In this document: piece by piece, positions 43,215 to 55,289 of the stretch
Position numbering within the stretch: the first letter of the stretch is position 1
Layout: the number at the start of each line of letters is the position of its first letter
Origin: Ctena decussata
Lineage: Eukaryota > Mollusca > Bivalvia > Lucinida > Lucinidae
DNA length: 64,000 nucleotides
Direction: 5' to 3'
Assembly (NCBI GenBank): GCA_963989385.1
Contig: OZ022501.1
Location: 85,668,979-85,732,978 of the forward strand
Translations under genes and position numbers: made by a program
Notes under the pieces: generated by a model
Told to the model about the DNA's origin: nothing
The model's database searches: none
Seen by the model: only the letters and a program-made list of their open reading frames with translations

Positions 43215-43451
43215 GAGCCGCGACAGGAAAAAATACAACAAAGTGGTTGTACACCCAGCACATACTCAGATCAGCCTTGGCAACCACCCAATCTGATCAG
43301 AGTCTCCGCTGTTTGCATGAATGTAGCTCAGACCCTTAGCTACCCTATTAGCGCTTAGGAAAGACTCTAATCAGACTGGGCGGATGCTCAGGATGAGATG
43401 AGTCTGCGCTAGGTGCACAACCACTTTGTTGGTTTCCTCGTGTCGCGGTTC
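43215..43451. mobile_element. Palindromic MITE family M1, copy 5
   Basis: GAGCCGCGACAGGAAAAAAT ... TTTCCTCGTGTCGCGGTTC, 237 bp, with the central TAGCTCAGACCCTTAGCTAC intact. Confidence 0.88.
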
Positions 43452-43975
43452 AAATATGAGATAAAAAGATTGCACGAGCCTGGGATCGTTAAAATACTAC
43501 AGATAGGCGTAAAAGGCATATTTATTTTATACTTTTGTTTATAGGTTTCAGATGTTGAAAACGTGAATGAGATGGGTAGAGAATCGAGTTCCAGATCAGT
43601 CGTTATTACGTAAATACTCCTATTATGATAAAAGTACCTTACAAAGGCCGTAAAATGTTTTTTATTTATCAGAAAATACGTGTAATATATGGATCAACCA
43701 TGCTTTTTCGAGCAATAACACTGGCCGGGTTTCGATTAAGGTGTTTGAATACAAGCCCGCAGGGATGTCATGGTTATCGCCATTCTTCATTTTATATCAG
43801 GATTCCATTGAAAAAAGACTTGTCGAATATGCATAGAAAATCTTAAAAAATAAATGTCGTTCAAAGTGTCTGTATCGTGAAGTTATTCCGCGAAACAAAA
43901 TAGAATGGTTTTGACGTTAATAATAATGTACATGTAGCTTATCCCAGGGCGGCAATATAACGTACGTTACATGTA

Positions 43976-44481
43976 CAGCCAAGTGTCAAAAGTCTTTCCC
44001 CAAAAATTAATTTTCCATAGACTTCAATACATTTTCAGGTGTAAGGGGAATTTTGCTGCTGCAATATTGCTTATCGTATGATATTAAATTTTATATGATT
44101 AGAAAGAGCAATAATATTGGCAACACCTAATAACTTTGATTTGAACTCTAATTAATAGCTCTTTTAGAAATATGCTTTTATAGGCAACACCAGTACTTTT
44201 TTCTTTGGCATCAAATTTTGGACAATGTCACCACTGACGTCAATATAAAACTGTGTTTCTGAAAATTTTATTGAAGTTCAAACATGTTTAGTTTAAATTT
44301 AATTAGATTGAGCGCAAACTAACAATTATTTTATATTTCAGAAATCTTTAAGGTTTTTAAGCATGCAAAAGTTATTATAAACATTCAAACACAAGTCTGA
44401 CAGTAAATTTTCTTGCACACTTGCAAATGCACTAAAGTCAATGGAAAAATATTTTAGGGAATTACTTTTGACTCTTGGCTG
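43976..44481. mobile_element. TA-flanked MITE, TIR CAGCCAAGTGTCAAAAGT
   Basis: 506 bp. The left end CAGCCAAGTGTCAAAAGT matches the right end ACTTTTGACTCTTGGCTG inverted, with TA on each side (43974-43975, 44482-44483). The mirror continues inward (TTTTCCATAGACTT / AAGTCAATGGAAAA). A Tc1/mariner-type non-autonomous element is likely; no transposase frame. Confidence 0.75.
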
Positions 44482-47168
44482 TAGCTATGTCATGTACAAG
44501 TTACGGCCAGGAGTGTGAATAAGCGAGCCTAAAACGATGTTCGGTCAGCATAAGATCATTGAGTTTTAGGACCCCAACATGAGCTCAAACAGATGCATGT
44601 ATGCGTGTAGAAATCTATGCAAGAATTTTGTGATATTTTTCTTATGTCTTTTCAAAACATCAACTGAAGACATTCCTTAGAACGAGTATCAACAATGTAT
44701 GGGTTTTTTTTATCAAAACTAACAAAACAAATATGTTTGACCCTGCAAACCCTAGTGTCTCTATATTATAAGGGGATGGTTGGTTCTTCATCAGAAGGAC
44801 TGGTTATATTAGCATTCACAAAACGGAATAAGGGAAACCTACTTGAAGTATTTTTAAGTCAAGATGAACTATTATTATATTGTTACAATGTTTTTTGGTG
44901 TGTTTTTGTCTTCCATTTATACATTTATTTATTTTTTAATTTTTTATGAATATTATTATAATGTTTGCTTTATGTTTTTTTTTTTTTTTTTGCAAGGGAA
45001 AGCTTTTCGCTCGCAATATTCATGTTTAGATTCCATGTGTGCATCTTCTTTGTACGTACACGCATGCGTATCAGTGTTGACCAGTGAAATAGCAAACGTT
45101 TATTTCCGCATCCACGTTGTAATCGAAAATAATTTGATCTTTCACGCACATGGACCAGCACAAACCATATTTTGTAGCTGCACGATCTTCTTGTCTGTAG
45201 TCTTGAATTACCTTTATTAAGTCGGATCTACTCAGTACTTATATCTATTTTTCTCACTACATATATATGTCCAAAGATCGGATATAAGGCCAGGATCATC
45301 ATTTGACTAGGCTGATACACAACACAATAGGCCAAAATTGCAGTATACTTAATTTCATTGTCATCGGCAATGCGATTCTAGAGAAGTAGGTTTCTCAAAT
45401 ATGGGAAGTATTGCCATCTTGGTTATAAGACAACAATATTCAAAATAATTTCCATTACCTCGACCCATAGAGGCTTCGTTTGAAATTTGGCTTTAATTGA
45501 CCAAACAGCTTTTGAATACAAGATGTTTGAAATTGTTGAACTCTGCGAAACTTTAGATAAAAGTCACTGAATGACGTTGACTTTTGGTACGCATAAATCT
45601 TTATGCACTCATTTATTTAGATGGTAAATAGACCAAGTTCTATACCCAAAAAGCGTCAATGGTTCCTTAGGAATCTTCTGTGTAAGCTTTTTGGCATATA
45701 GCATATACATTGTAGGGGAGAAAAAATTGTCAATGCCGTAAAATACCAAGGCCAAACCAAAGAGATCATTTAAACAAATTTCATAGTACTCCAGTACACA
45801 GTGATTCGTACCAAGATTTATGTCATCTTTTCTTTTGTTCCGGGGAAGAAGACTTATAAAGAGTTTTACCTTATATGGGCGTGGCCTCAAGGAAGATTGG
45901 TTCGCCAATTGAGTTACCCTTTTTAAATAAAGACCTTACTTACTTATATAAGGTAAAACTCTTTATCAGTCTTCTGTTTTGGTCTTATGGCTAGTACCGT
46001 TTGACTAAGCCGATCCATAAATTGGTTTTAATCGGCTCAGCTGTTTCGTCGGAAAATTTATTTGGAAAATGTTGATTAATAGACGGACGACGGACGAAGA
46101 AGTACGACGGCGGCTGCTTATTCTATTATATCCCTCGGCTGATCTCAAATTCCGGCGTGTACTAACAAATGCCTTTAATGTTTTAAACGAAATAATGGTT
46201 TTCTGGGTGCTGTTATTTAACGAAGATTTACACTTCCCATTGCTAAAGCTTTCAAGTCATTGGCGTAGAAATGCTGGCTGATAATCATTTCAGTTAAAAG
46301 CAACCTATTTTATCATTTAATTCGAACTACCATGCTGCTAAGAGACATTATGACAGTAATATAAATGCATGAGCATGGTTAATGACATCTTTAAGACTAA
46401 TCTGACAAGAAATAGATTTCTTTGTCCTTAAATCACACAATCGAAAATGACATGTTTTAAGTTCATTCTCATTTCCTTTATTAGGTCAACTGGTTCTATA
46501 TTTTATGCTGCCATATATCTGTCACTAGGTTTCAAGACGTTGTGTGTGTATACTTGTAGTCATCTAATTACTATTAGGTGGGTGGCTGCAGCTGTTTTTA
46601 AAGTTGATTTAAAGTGAGTAGATTCTTTTTCAGGGTAAGAAACTCGTTCCATTTTCATTTTTGCCTCCATTTCATAAGGGTCCATGCCAAAGGAAGCAGT
46701 TGCATCTCTCCAATTAAATTCTTTCCTACAAAAATAAGCCTGTTTTTGGAATGGTTTCGTCATATAGAGAAGCAAATAGGGAATCGCAAAATGCATCTCC
46801 CTTTGTAAAATTTGAAGTTATACCAATACATCTGAACTGCTTTAATGCCTATTTGTATCTGGATTTGTACAAAGACTTATCTTTGGTATTTGTTTGTTGG
46901 TCATGTATGCTGAAAAATTTGTTCTGAAAGGCAAAATATCTGTTTTTAAATTATCATGAATGATTTTCTGTTGGAAATTGGAAGTACTAGTAATTTTTCC
47001 ATGCATTTGTCACTTTTCTTGCGTCTTCCCTATGCTCTTGCGGTAATGTTATCTAAAATACTGGAGCAATTCATCCAAGTATCCCATTTATGACAATTGT
47101 ATACATCTACATTATACCTGGCTCTTTGAACAAGTCAGTTTAAACTTTAAGGCGTGCCTGGTTGATTT
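44482..47168. other. Gene-free, AT-rich stretch
   Basis: 45600-45950 ends in a 3'-tail-like AAATAAAGACCTTACTTACTT, suggestive of an old retroelement end. 44980-44996 is a poly-T run. 46615-46730 shares words with the 29346-type dispersed repeat. The frames at 44864-45220 and 45609-45908 have no recognisable domain. Confidence 0.45.
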
Positions 47169-47404
47169 GAGCCGCGACGCGAGAAAACCAACAAAGTGGT
47201 TGTGCGCCCAGCGCAGACTCAGATCAGCCTGGGCATCCGCCCAGTCTGATCAGAGTCTTCGCTGTCCGCATGAATATAGCTTAGGCCCTTAGCTACCCTT
47301 TAAGTGCCTAGGGAATACTCTTATCAGACTGGGTGGAATCCCAGGCTGATCTGAGTCTGCACTGGGCGCACAACCACATTGTTGGTTTTCTCGTGTCGTG
47401 GCTC
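47169..47404. mobile_element. Palindromic MITE family M1, copy 6
   Basis: GAGCCGCGACGCGAGAAAAC ... TTTTCTCGTGTCGTGGCTC, 236 bp. One of the best-preserved copies, with both arms close to the consensus. Confidence 0.92.
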
Positions 47405-47452
47405 ATTTCATTTTTACTAATTTATCATAAAGAGGCAAACAGTGAGACTGTC

Positions 47453-47500
47453 ATCAGATGCCACATTTGTGGCATCTGATCTGGGTCTACATTATTTGAT
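47453..47500 (+). repeat. Hairpin of the variable-stem family, copy 3
   Basis: ATCAGATGCCAC (47453-47464) pairs perfectly with GTGGCATCTGAT (47469-47480) around a 4-nt loop, followed by CTGGGTCTACATTATTTG. It sits 50 bp from an M1 MITE. Confidence 0.7.
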
Positions 47501-47984
47501 AATATCATTTTATTGGTCTACAGCCATGAATAGACTATTATTGCACCTCGGTGTCCCCATGGTTAGGACTTTATGGTAGTCCGAAGTTACGTGTGAAATG
47601 TCTCCTAAGAGCAGCACTCATTCAATGTTATTTGTTTAATAACACGCAGTTGACTTTAACGTTGTTTGCAGCAAAGAGCTTTAATTGATTCCATCGATTC
47701 TGCGACAGCAATTTCGTAAAACAAATATATAAATAATTGAAAGTATAAATGGTGCGAAAGTCTGTTAAGCAACATATCATTAAGCACATGCCTCCTCGTG
47801 AACTGTGCTTCGCTGAAAGGCTTAAAGCACTTTCTATGAAATAATGGATATTAAACAGGATATACCCTAAAAGAGAAGGTGAATGTTTCTTTAATATCTG
47901 TCAGTTAAATTATTTTGAAATATTTTGTAGGAATTCTCTCCATAGGAAATTATTGACAGCATCAATATTTTTTAATATCGGTCT

Positions 47985-48208
47985 CCTGGGCCAAACAACA
48001 TCGTTAGTTAACGAGACGTTAAAATATCAAAAGGTACTATCTTAAATACGCCAATATTTTTGTTGAAAAAATGTGAGAAGCTTTTGCACACATTTTCAAC
48101 AAAATATATCAGTGTATTTAGCTATTAAGTCGTAAAACAGTGTTATAAAAAAGTCGACCTGTTAATGAGCTCATTAGGCTAATGATGGTGTGAATAGCTG
48201 GGTCCCGG
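47985..48208. mobile_element. Relative of the GGGCCCAGTTGTTCAAAAC MITE, copy 2 (decayed)
   Basis: Shares CATCGTTAGTTAACG, GACGTTAAAATATCAAA, CGCCAATATTTTTGTTG and the AGCTTTTGCA block with 7066-7308. The ends are eroded (CCTGGGCCAAACAAC, GCTGGGTCCCGG). Confidence 0.72.
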
Positions 48209-48234
48209 TCTTTATTCTAAATCAAACTACATTT

Positions 48235-48470
48235 GAGCCGCGACACGAGAAAACCAACAATGTGGTTGTGCGTCCAGCGCAGACGCAGATCAACCTGGGC
48301 ATCCGCCCAGTTTCATCAGACTCTTTGCTAAGCTCCTAAAGGGTAACCAAGGTCCTAAGCTACCTCCATGCGGACAGCGAAGGCTCTGATCAGACTGGGC
48401 GGATGCCCAGGCTGATCTGAGTCTGCGCTGGGCGCACAACCACATTGTTGTTTTTGTCGTGTCGAGGCTC
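48235..48470. mobile_element. Palindromic MITE family M1, copy 7
   Basis: GAGCCGCGACACGAGAAAAC ... TTTTTGTCGTGTCGAGGCTC, 236 bp, only 26 bp after the previous MITE relative. The centre is slightly rearranged. Confidence 0.9.
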
Positions 48471-48616
48471 ATTTTTCACAGCTGCCCCTCCATTACTCGT
48501 CAAATCAACGTTGTTTTTACCGTGTAATGAGGGCGCAGCTTTGAAACATGTAGAAACATCATTGTTGCCACAGTGTTTTTCCCAGTAAAATGGAGGTGGA
48601 GCTGCGAATGATGAAC

Positions 48617-49221
48617 AGTGCGCCTATGGAAAGCAATGGAAAGTTTCCGTGTTTTATCCCGCAACAATTCACTGTTTCGGAGTGCGTGATGCATATTACT
48701 GACGTCACTGGCAATTACTGACGTAATTGTGACGTTTTGAGACATTAGACGGTGTAACGTCTCCTTTTCTGTCTAAAATCGTAATAAAAACATACATTTA
48801 TTTTGGATACAGTTACTACTGTAAGCGGGAGCCTGAACGCGCTGGCACACAGGTTGCGAGAATTTGAATGAAAAGAATACTTTTTTAGCGTTTTTGATAG
48901 ACTGGTGTCAGTCCATTAAATAAAACAAGATCATAAATGAATACATGAAAATGAATATTCATATCATACTCTATCACTACATTTCGAAAGATGTTGGATT
49001 TAATGTATTTCAGGAATGGGCAAGTAATAAAACATCTTGGTGAAAGTAATGTACCGGTTTTGTATCTTACCATACACAAATACATGGGCCGAATGCCAGG
49101 CTACGTTTTTGAGTGTTAGGACCGAATTAAGTCAGCTCCAGCATTGAATTTTTGAGTAATAATTCACTGTTTGTCGGTCAGTTGTAAGTAGTTATATCAC
49201 TCGCGCTTCGCGCTCATAACG
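48617..49221. repeat. Dispersed repeat family R1, copy 2, interrupted
   Basis: Matches 7576-8030 from CAGTGCGCCTATGG through TTTGAATGAAAAGAATACTT. The match breaks at about 48888 and resumes at about 49112 (TTGAGTGTTAGGACCGAATT), so roughly 225 bp were inserted here or lost from copy 1. It ends at the TCACTCGCGCTTCGCGCTC hairpin loop; the second hairpin arm is missing. Confidence 0.75.
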
Positions 49222-49613
49222 TTTTTTTAAATGTAATTTAGGTGCAGTTGTGAAACATGTGAACACAACGTTGTTGTCAAAGTGTACCGGAGGGCAGCTA
49301 AAATGTAGTCTGATGTTAGCATTCATAATTTGATTCTTTTTGATAAAGGCCAGGAACCCTAAACTGGAAATAAAGTGATATTAATTAAAACCTTAGCTTA
49401 TTTTAGATAAATTATCATTATTATTATTTCAGCTTTTTTTTTAAATTTCTAGTCGACTTTCATGTTACCGTTCATTGCCACAAACGGTCTCTATGGGCAC
49501 ACACTGTGTATCCCCGTAAATATGGACAATGTTTTAGCTCCATTACCATATAATTACTAGAGAGTCAAACTTTCCGTTTCTTTGCTACATCCGAGGACGA
49601 GATCGAAGCATTA
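49222..49613. other. Gene-free stretch
   Basis: AT-rich DNA without a coding or repeat signal that I can support. Confidence 0.4.
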
Positions 49614-49970
49614 TGTATGCCTTTGCACACCAGAATTGATAGTGAAATGGCCTGTGTTTGAAATGTAACATTATACACTGTATGCCCTTGCACGGCGGGA
49701 TTGATAGTGACATTGTCATATTGTATTTAATGGTACATTATACAGTGTATGCCCTTGTACAGCGGAATCGATAGTGAAATAGTCAGTGTATGTATTGGTA
49801 CATAATACATTATACGCCCTTGCAAAGCGATATTGATAGTGATATATTCATTGTATGAAATGGTACATTGTACAGTGTATGCCCTTGCAAACTAGAATTG
49901 ATAGTGAAATAGTCATTGTATGAACTGGTACATGTACATTATACATTGTATGTCTTTACGCAGAGGATTT
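49614..49970. repeat. Minisatellite, period about 66 bp, roughly 5.4 copies
   Basis: TATGCCCTTGCA-like starts occur near 49616, 49681, 49748, 49812, 49878 and 49946. Each is followed by GAATTGATAGTGAAAT and TGTATGAAATGGTACATTAT variants. Confidence 0.85.
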
Positions 49971-50303
49971 GGTAGGGAAATTGATATTTTCAAAACTGAT
50001 TATCTTTGACAGAGATTGTTCTTAATTAATTTTATATAGTGATTTAAATATTTTTTTTCAATTTTCCTGGGGGTATATGTATCAGATGCATTATATTAAA
50101 AATATGTAACATCTGTATAGCCGCCATCCTTGAGAAATCGTAAAACTGGCTGCCGCCGGAAGGTGACAGCTACTGGTATTTTTACAAGACACCTTGTGTT
50201 TTACAATGATTGTGTTGTATTCGGTTAAGGTAGGCCACATGGAAGAGTGGCTTGCAGATAATTGTGTTTATTTCTTCTTGTTCATTTTTTTCACCTTTTT
50301 CTC

Positions 50304-50350
50304 ATTATTATTATTATTATCATCATCATTACTATTATTATTATTATTTA
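50304..50350 (+). repeat. (ATT)n / (ATC)n microsatellite
   Basis: An interrupted trinucleotide run. The two overlapping frames here are low-complexity isoleucine or leucine stretches and not genes. Confidence 0.8.
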
Positions 50351-50625
50351 TATTAAATTCATATATGGTATATATAACCATAAACAAAAACTGGGTAATT
50401 TAAACAAGAAGGCGCTGAATCGCTTTTCTTTTTCGCGCAGCAGCGTTGGAAGGGTAGATGTTTTAAATTGTTGAATTATGAGTGAAATAATGACCTTGGC
50501 CCCTGGTACTCCAAAATCTTCAGAAACTCATTTAGTTTTACATACATATAAGCCAACTTTCATACTTAAGTCGTCAATATTTCCATGAAATCTAATATTA
50601 TTGCATATTCTCAAACGAAAATATA

Positions 50626-51980
50626 CAGGGTGTTAAGAAAGTTCGAAGACATTACAATACTGCTCCTAACTGCAGAAGTTACATTCATTAAATCTTAAAA
50701 CTTTACAGGTTTCAAGAACTATTCAATATTAAAGGATCCACAATGTGACAACTTTTACAACCGCCTTGTACCGTAATAAAATTAGCATTCCATACCCATG
50801 GTGTCAAAGTGGCCTGCTATTTATTATGGATTTTACGCATATAGGTGTGCCATATTAAACTGTTCTTAGTGAATCCTCATTTTAAAACTTACTTAAGTAA
50901 CAGAGACTATGCCAAACAATATTTTAATAGTTACAGCCTGTAAGGAATCATAGACAACATGCACATTTTGACAGATGATTCAGTGACATAAAAAAGCAGA
51001 TGAGGCATTGATATTTTTGCAAGGGGGTGGGGGTAAAGAAATAACATCTGGAATGAAACTTGAAATCCAAAGTTGACATAAAATCATTTATATCATGGAG
51101 TGGGTCTTAAAAGGAAGGGAGACAAGAATAAAATTTCGAAATATTTATGGTGTATCAGTAAATTATCATATATTTGAAATTTTACCACCAAAAAGTCAAA
51201 TTATGCAAATGTGTTGATAAAATAGCGTTTCTGCTTCAAAAATGCATCTAAATGACAAGAAAATTCGTTAATTACATGGGTTTTTACCCCAGTATAAAGT
51301 ATTTCAAGAGTTTCCTAAACAATGTCATATTCTTACCTACTTTGTTTCAAAACAACGAGGTTTTAGTGCAAAAATCAATGAAAAATGAATCTGAAGATAA
51401 ATCTAAAGAGGAATTTGTTAACTGTGATTTTGCAAAAAAATTTAAAAACAAAATTCTGATCAAATGTTTATGCTGCATGTTAGAACAAATCTATTAATAA
51501 GAGACTAAAAGAAATCTGCAAAATGCCTCTGTGTTTACAAATACTGGTATAGATTCTTTCCCTACCCCCTAAAATGTAAAGTTTAAATGAGAATTGGGGT
51601 ACCCTTTCCATTTAGTCAGAAATTCCGTAGTAAACCATCGAAAAATAATAAAAACTTTATGAAAAATCCCGAAAATATTTCCTGCAATACCAGTAATATT
51701 ACATCTTAAATATTTCTACTAGTTTTGGAAAACCAAGTTCTAAAGATCCTGCTCTCTAATGCAAGTCAAAATTTTGCCTTCACCATTATTCAGCCCTGTA
51801 GAGGGTGTGTCCATGGCAATTCAGATTTTCTCGTCATTTTTAAAGCAGAAAAGAATTTATATGTTGCATATCTTTGGTATTGCTTCCTATAGTACACTTA
51901 CAAAGTTTTGCCAAAATTATACCATTACTAAGCTTTCAGTGTAAGTTTAAATAATGTCTACGAACTTTCTTAACACCCTG
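50626..51980. mobile_element. TA-flanked 1355-bp element, TIR CAGGGTGTTAAGAAAGTTCG
   Basis: The left end CAGGGTGTTAAGAAAGTTCG and the right end CGAACTTTCTTAACACCCTG are perfect inverted complements over 20 bp, flanked by TA (50624-50625, 51981-51982). This end type and the TA target match the mariner group. The length suits a full mariner, but the interior is AT-rich with no DDE/D frame; the longest frame (81 codons at 51252) has no recognisable domain. Either a decayed mariner or a large non-autonomous derivative. Confidence 0.82.
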
Positions 51981-51982
51981 TA

Positions 51983-52524
51983 TAATGCAATTTTGACCTT
52001 GCAGTAAAAATAGTCTCGGTCAACCCAGAAGGTCATTTGAACAAATTTGATATAAACTGAATCTCCAATACTACAAAGTTTCATGGCCATTGGATCTTTG
52101 GTTCTGGAGAAGAGGGTGTGTTAAAGTGTTTACTATATTGGTATATGCGGCAATCTTGGACATGTGGCAACACCCGTACGAAGCCACTTTCATTCCCTTA
52201 TTTCTCATTTAAAGTACAAGGAAGCAAATTCGACATTGCTATGGGGCCTGGTTACTCTTCATTCGTGCTCAAAGTACCAGTTACCATTTTCCATGACGTG
52301 GATGAAATACGATATGTCTGGTGGAAAGTGCACGCTCTGCAGAAAGCATTTAGCAGGGCGCTATATTGCAGAATTATCTTTATCATAATTGTAAGTAAGA
52401 AGTGCTTCGTTAATAAGGCAAATTATTTGTCTGCACTTTATACTTATATCAAACAGACTGGCTACATATTCAAATGGCACGTTAACGCCTAAAGCGCAAC
52501 CAAAATAGTTGAATTTGCAACAGC
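51983..52524. other. Gene-free stretch
   Basis: The frame at 52118-52492 (124 codons) has no domain that I recognise and its region lacks codon-like periodicity on inspection. Left uncalled. Confidence 0.4.
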
Positions 52525-52580
52525 GTAGATCAAGATAAGGCGGCTCATGATGAGCCGCCTCATCTGGATCTACACGGTTT
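52525..52580 (+). repeat. Hairpin of the variable-stem family, copy 4
   Basis: AGGCGGCTCAT (52538-52548) and ATGAGCCGCCT (52550-52560) form a perfect 11-bp stem. An outer GTAGATC / GATCTAC pair and the flank CATCTGGATCTACAC match copy 2. Confidence 0.7.
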
Positions 52581-52954
52581 TCTCTCTAGGCTATGAAAAG
52601 CTTGAATGAAACATTTTTTTTAAATTTTCCAAACGTAAATTCTTTTTGTCGGCTCTTTGGCGCTTTCGGGTTGATATGCAGATCTGTAAAGACGGCAGGG
52701 AGTTGGTGCTAGCTACAGCGGCTCATGCAAATTTTATTGTATTTAAAAGGAAATTTCGTGGAACTAAAAGAAGTGTAAAGCAAACGGCCTTGACGAATCT
52801 GGTGGTGTAGATACATTTCCTTCAAGCATGACTTGAATATTAGTGCAAATAGGTAAAGGTAAAACAAAATTTGGAAAAGAGCAGTACAGAAGAGTGGATT
52901 TACACGGGGGTGAATACACACAGGTGGCAATAACAGAGCTTTTAATTGTAAAAA

Positions 52955-53236
52955 CTAAGGTAAAGCTTTCCCATAGCCTAGTATATAGCCGTAGGGGCAG
53001 TGGGGGTTAGAGACCCACTGTATCTTGGGCACAGCTGATGAAAGGCGGAGCCCATTTCTCTCCTTTCGCTGCCTTATCCTTCCCTGATTCGATAAAGGTA
53101 CCCATTTACTGCTGGGCTGACAGAGAGAGTTTTCCAGTCGTCGGATGGCGACGGTGAGCAGCGAACTCACGACCTTCCGGCAATTTTCTGCACCATAACC
53201 GAGTCCTTCTTACCACTCGGCCACCGCACCTCTCCT
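52955..53236 (-). mobile_element. tRNA-derived SINE, family S3 (Ser/Leu-like head)
   Basis: On the minus strand from 53236: GGAGAGGTGCGGTGGCCGAG, with a type-II-tRNA box A (TGGCCGAGTGG) and a box-B-like GAGTTCGCTGCTC. A body with CAGCAGTAAATGGGTACC follows, ending toward 52955. The acceptor ends do not pair as in a working tRNA. Confidence 0.72.
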
Positions 53237-53366
53237 TTCATTGTATCAACGGGTAAACATGCATGAACTTTGAGGCGCATATTTTAAGGACCCATCGGAC
53301 TATGTCATTTGCCTGATCAGTTCTTCCAGACGCATTTAGACCCTGATTTAATGTACCCAGCCAGGA

Positions 53367-54130
53367 ATGCTACAGCTCACTAAAATTGGCAATTCAGAGA
53401 ACACGCGATCTGAAATTATTGAAGCTTTCATTTCTCATTCTAGGTATCTGGATGACCTATTGAATATTGACAATAACTTCTTTGATAGCCTGGTCAATCA
53501 AATTTACCCTTCTGAACTTCAGTTAAATAAGGCCAGCGTCTCAGATATCGAGGCCTCATTTTTGGATTTACATTTATCCATAACGGATAGTTTTGTTACG
53601 ACTAAAATTTACGATAAACGAGTTGATTTTGATTTTTATATTGTTAATTTTCCATTTTTAGATGGTGCTATTCCTCGTTCTACATCCTATGGTGTTATAT
53701 CTCTCAACTTATTCGTTTTGCTAAATTGTCCAGTCATGTTGATGACTTTTGAATATTCGTATAAAAGTCTTGACAGCAAAAATTCCCAAACAAGGTTATA
53801 GATATCATAAACTTCGTTAAGCGTTTTCAAAATTTTTATCGATGCATTTCGACTTAGTTTCTAAATATAATGTCGGATTGAAAAAACTTCTTCTGCAAGG
53901 CCCTTCAGAACCTGAACTTTATGGCGACTTGGTGAATAAATTCAGAAAAATAATCGGTCAAAATGACGTTCCTTATCATTTTAAGAACATAACAGTTCGA
54001 TATAAAAAGATTGGTTATAATATGGATGTTTTGCGACAAACTGCATGCTTGGTGGTTAACCCAATTAAGGTTTAAAAGCTTTGCTTACCTCTTCGATTGC
54101 ACGACGGTGTGTCGGGCCTCAGACTTTATG
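53367..54130 (+). pseudogene. Reverse-transcriptase remnant of a Penelope-like or related retroelement
   Basis: The first frame (53367-53801) carries SRYLDDLLNI, an RT catalytic YxDD-type motif, then LNKASVSDIEASFLDLHLSI, KTKIYDKR-like TTKIYDKRVDFDFYIVNF and PRSTSYGV, all downstream RT/thumb sequence. A shifted frame (53842-54075) continues with FDLVSKYNVGLKKLL and ends RQTACLVVNPIKV. Between them at least one shift and in-frame stops occur (e.g. after the HVDDF codons near 53745). The N-terminal fingers are missing, so it is a truncated dead copy. Assignment to Penelope-like elements rests on the single-ORF layout and the repeated 3' segments; another RT class is possible. Confidence 0.75.
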
Positions 54131-54365
54131 AAAGCGCAACCTAAACCCAACTTAATACTAACACAGACGGCTGGCACCTGACACCCGTTCCGGGACGTCT
54201 TGGGTCGGGCCCACCGTGGTTTAACTGGTAGGTTTCTCATGCTCCTGCATTTCAGTGTTGCTATTTCTATGCGTCCTCATGTTTATCTTAGTTTTCATTT
54301 TGATTTCAATGTTCCTAGGATATAACACTAATGAGCTAGGTATTCCACCCACACCGAACAATTAA

Positions 54366-54886
54366 GTGTCTGATGAACCAAGCAGAACCCAGGGCTCGAC
54401 CGCAAACCGGTTAAGTCTCCCAGTAATTTCGTTGCTGGCCGTCCCAAGGCGGCACTTCTGTTTTGGTTCTTCTTGGTTGTTTCATGTGTTGTTTGTTGCT
54501 TTGGCTGTCTTAATATATGTTTTGTTATGTTAAGGCTAGCCCTGATATTAAAAAAATGAAAATAGGTAAAAACAGATGTTTAATGTTTTACGTATAATTT
54601 GTTATTATTGTCAGGGTTGGTGCTTTTTGTAAGACTGTTGTGTGGACGGTGGTTGTTTTTATTGGGTTGAACAACTACGTATCTGATGAACCAAGGCAGA
54701 ACAAAGGGCAAAAGTTGGTCGACCAAAGACCGGTTAAGCCCCCCCCCCCCCCAATTTCATTACTGGCCGTCCCAAGGCGGCAGTTCTGTTTTGGTTCTTC
54801 TTGGTTGTGTTATGTGTTGTTAGTCGCTATATGTCTGTTCAAGACTGATATATTGTTGTGATGTTACGTCTAATCTGAAAAAAGAA
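54366..54886 (+). repeat. Two tandem copies of the retroelement 3' segment
   Basis: 54366-54559 and 54678-54886 share CTGATGAACCAAG, ACCGGTTAAG, CTGGCCGTCCCAAGGCGGCA and TTCTGTTTTGGTTCTTCTTG. The second copy contains a poly-C run (about 54739-54752). Tandem terminal segments are common in Penelope-like insertions. Confidence 0.75.
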
Positions 54887-55055
54887 AGAACGTTTGAAGT
54901 TTGAAGTGAAGGGAACATCCACAATTCGAAAAAAAGCAGATTTGCTGATTTATTAACGATTGCAAAGCTAGAAATAATGCATTGACTGTTTAGTATTCGC
55001 ATATCACAGTCAATTAGCATTGTTTTTACGTGTTGTGGCTCTTTTAGCTCTCTAT

Positions 55056-55289
55056 AAGCCGCGACGTGACAAAACCAACAATGTGGTTGTGCGCCCAGCG
55101 CAGACTCAGATCAGCCTGGGCATCCGCCCAGTCTGATCAGAGTCTTCGCTGTCCGCATGGAGGTAGCTTAGACCCTTAGCTACCCTTTGAGCTCTTAACG
55201 AAGAGTGATCAAACTGGGCGAATGCCGAGGCTGATCTTAGTCTGCGCTGGGCGCACAACCACATTGTTGGTTTTCTCGTGTCGCGGCTC
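55056..55289. mobile_element. Palindromic MITE family M1, copy 8
   Basis: AAGCCGCGACGTGACAAAAC ... TTTTCTCGTGTCGCGGCTC, 234 bp, with well-kept arms. Confidence 0.9.

Noticed and set aside
53150..53236. A tRNA-Ser gene
   Set aside because: The box A is good, but the acceptor ends do not pair and a SINE body follows.
54366..54410. Hammerhead ribozyme suggested by CTGATGA in a Penelope-like 3' repeat
   Set aside because: The required GAAA core and the closing helices were not found after CTGATGA in either copy.
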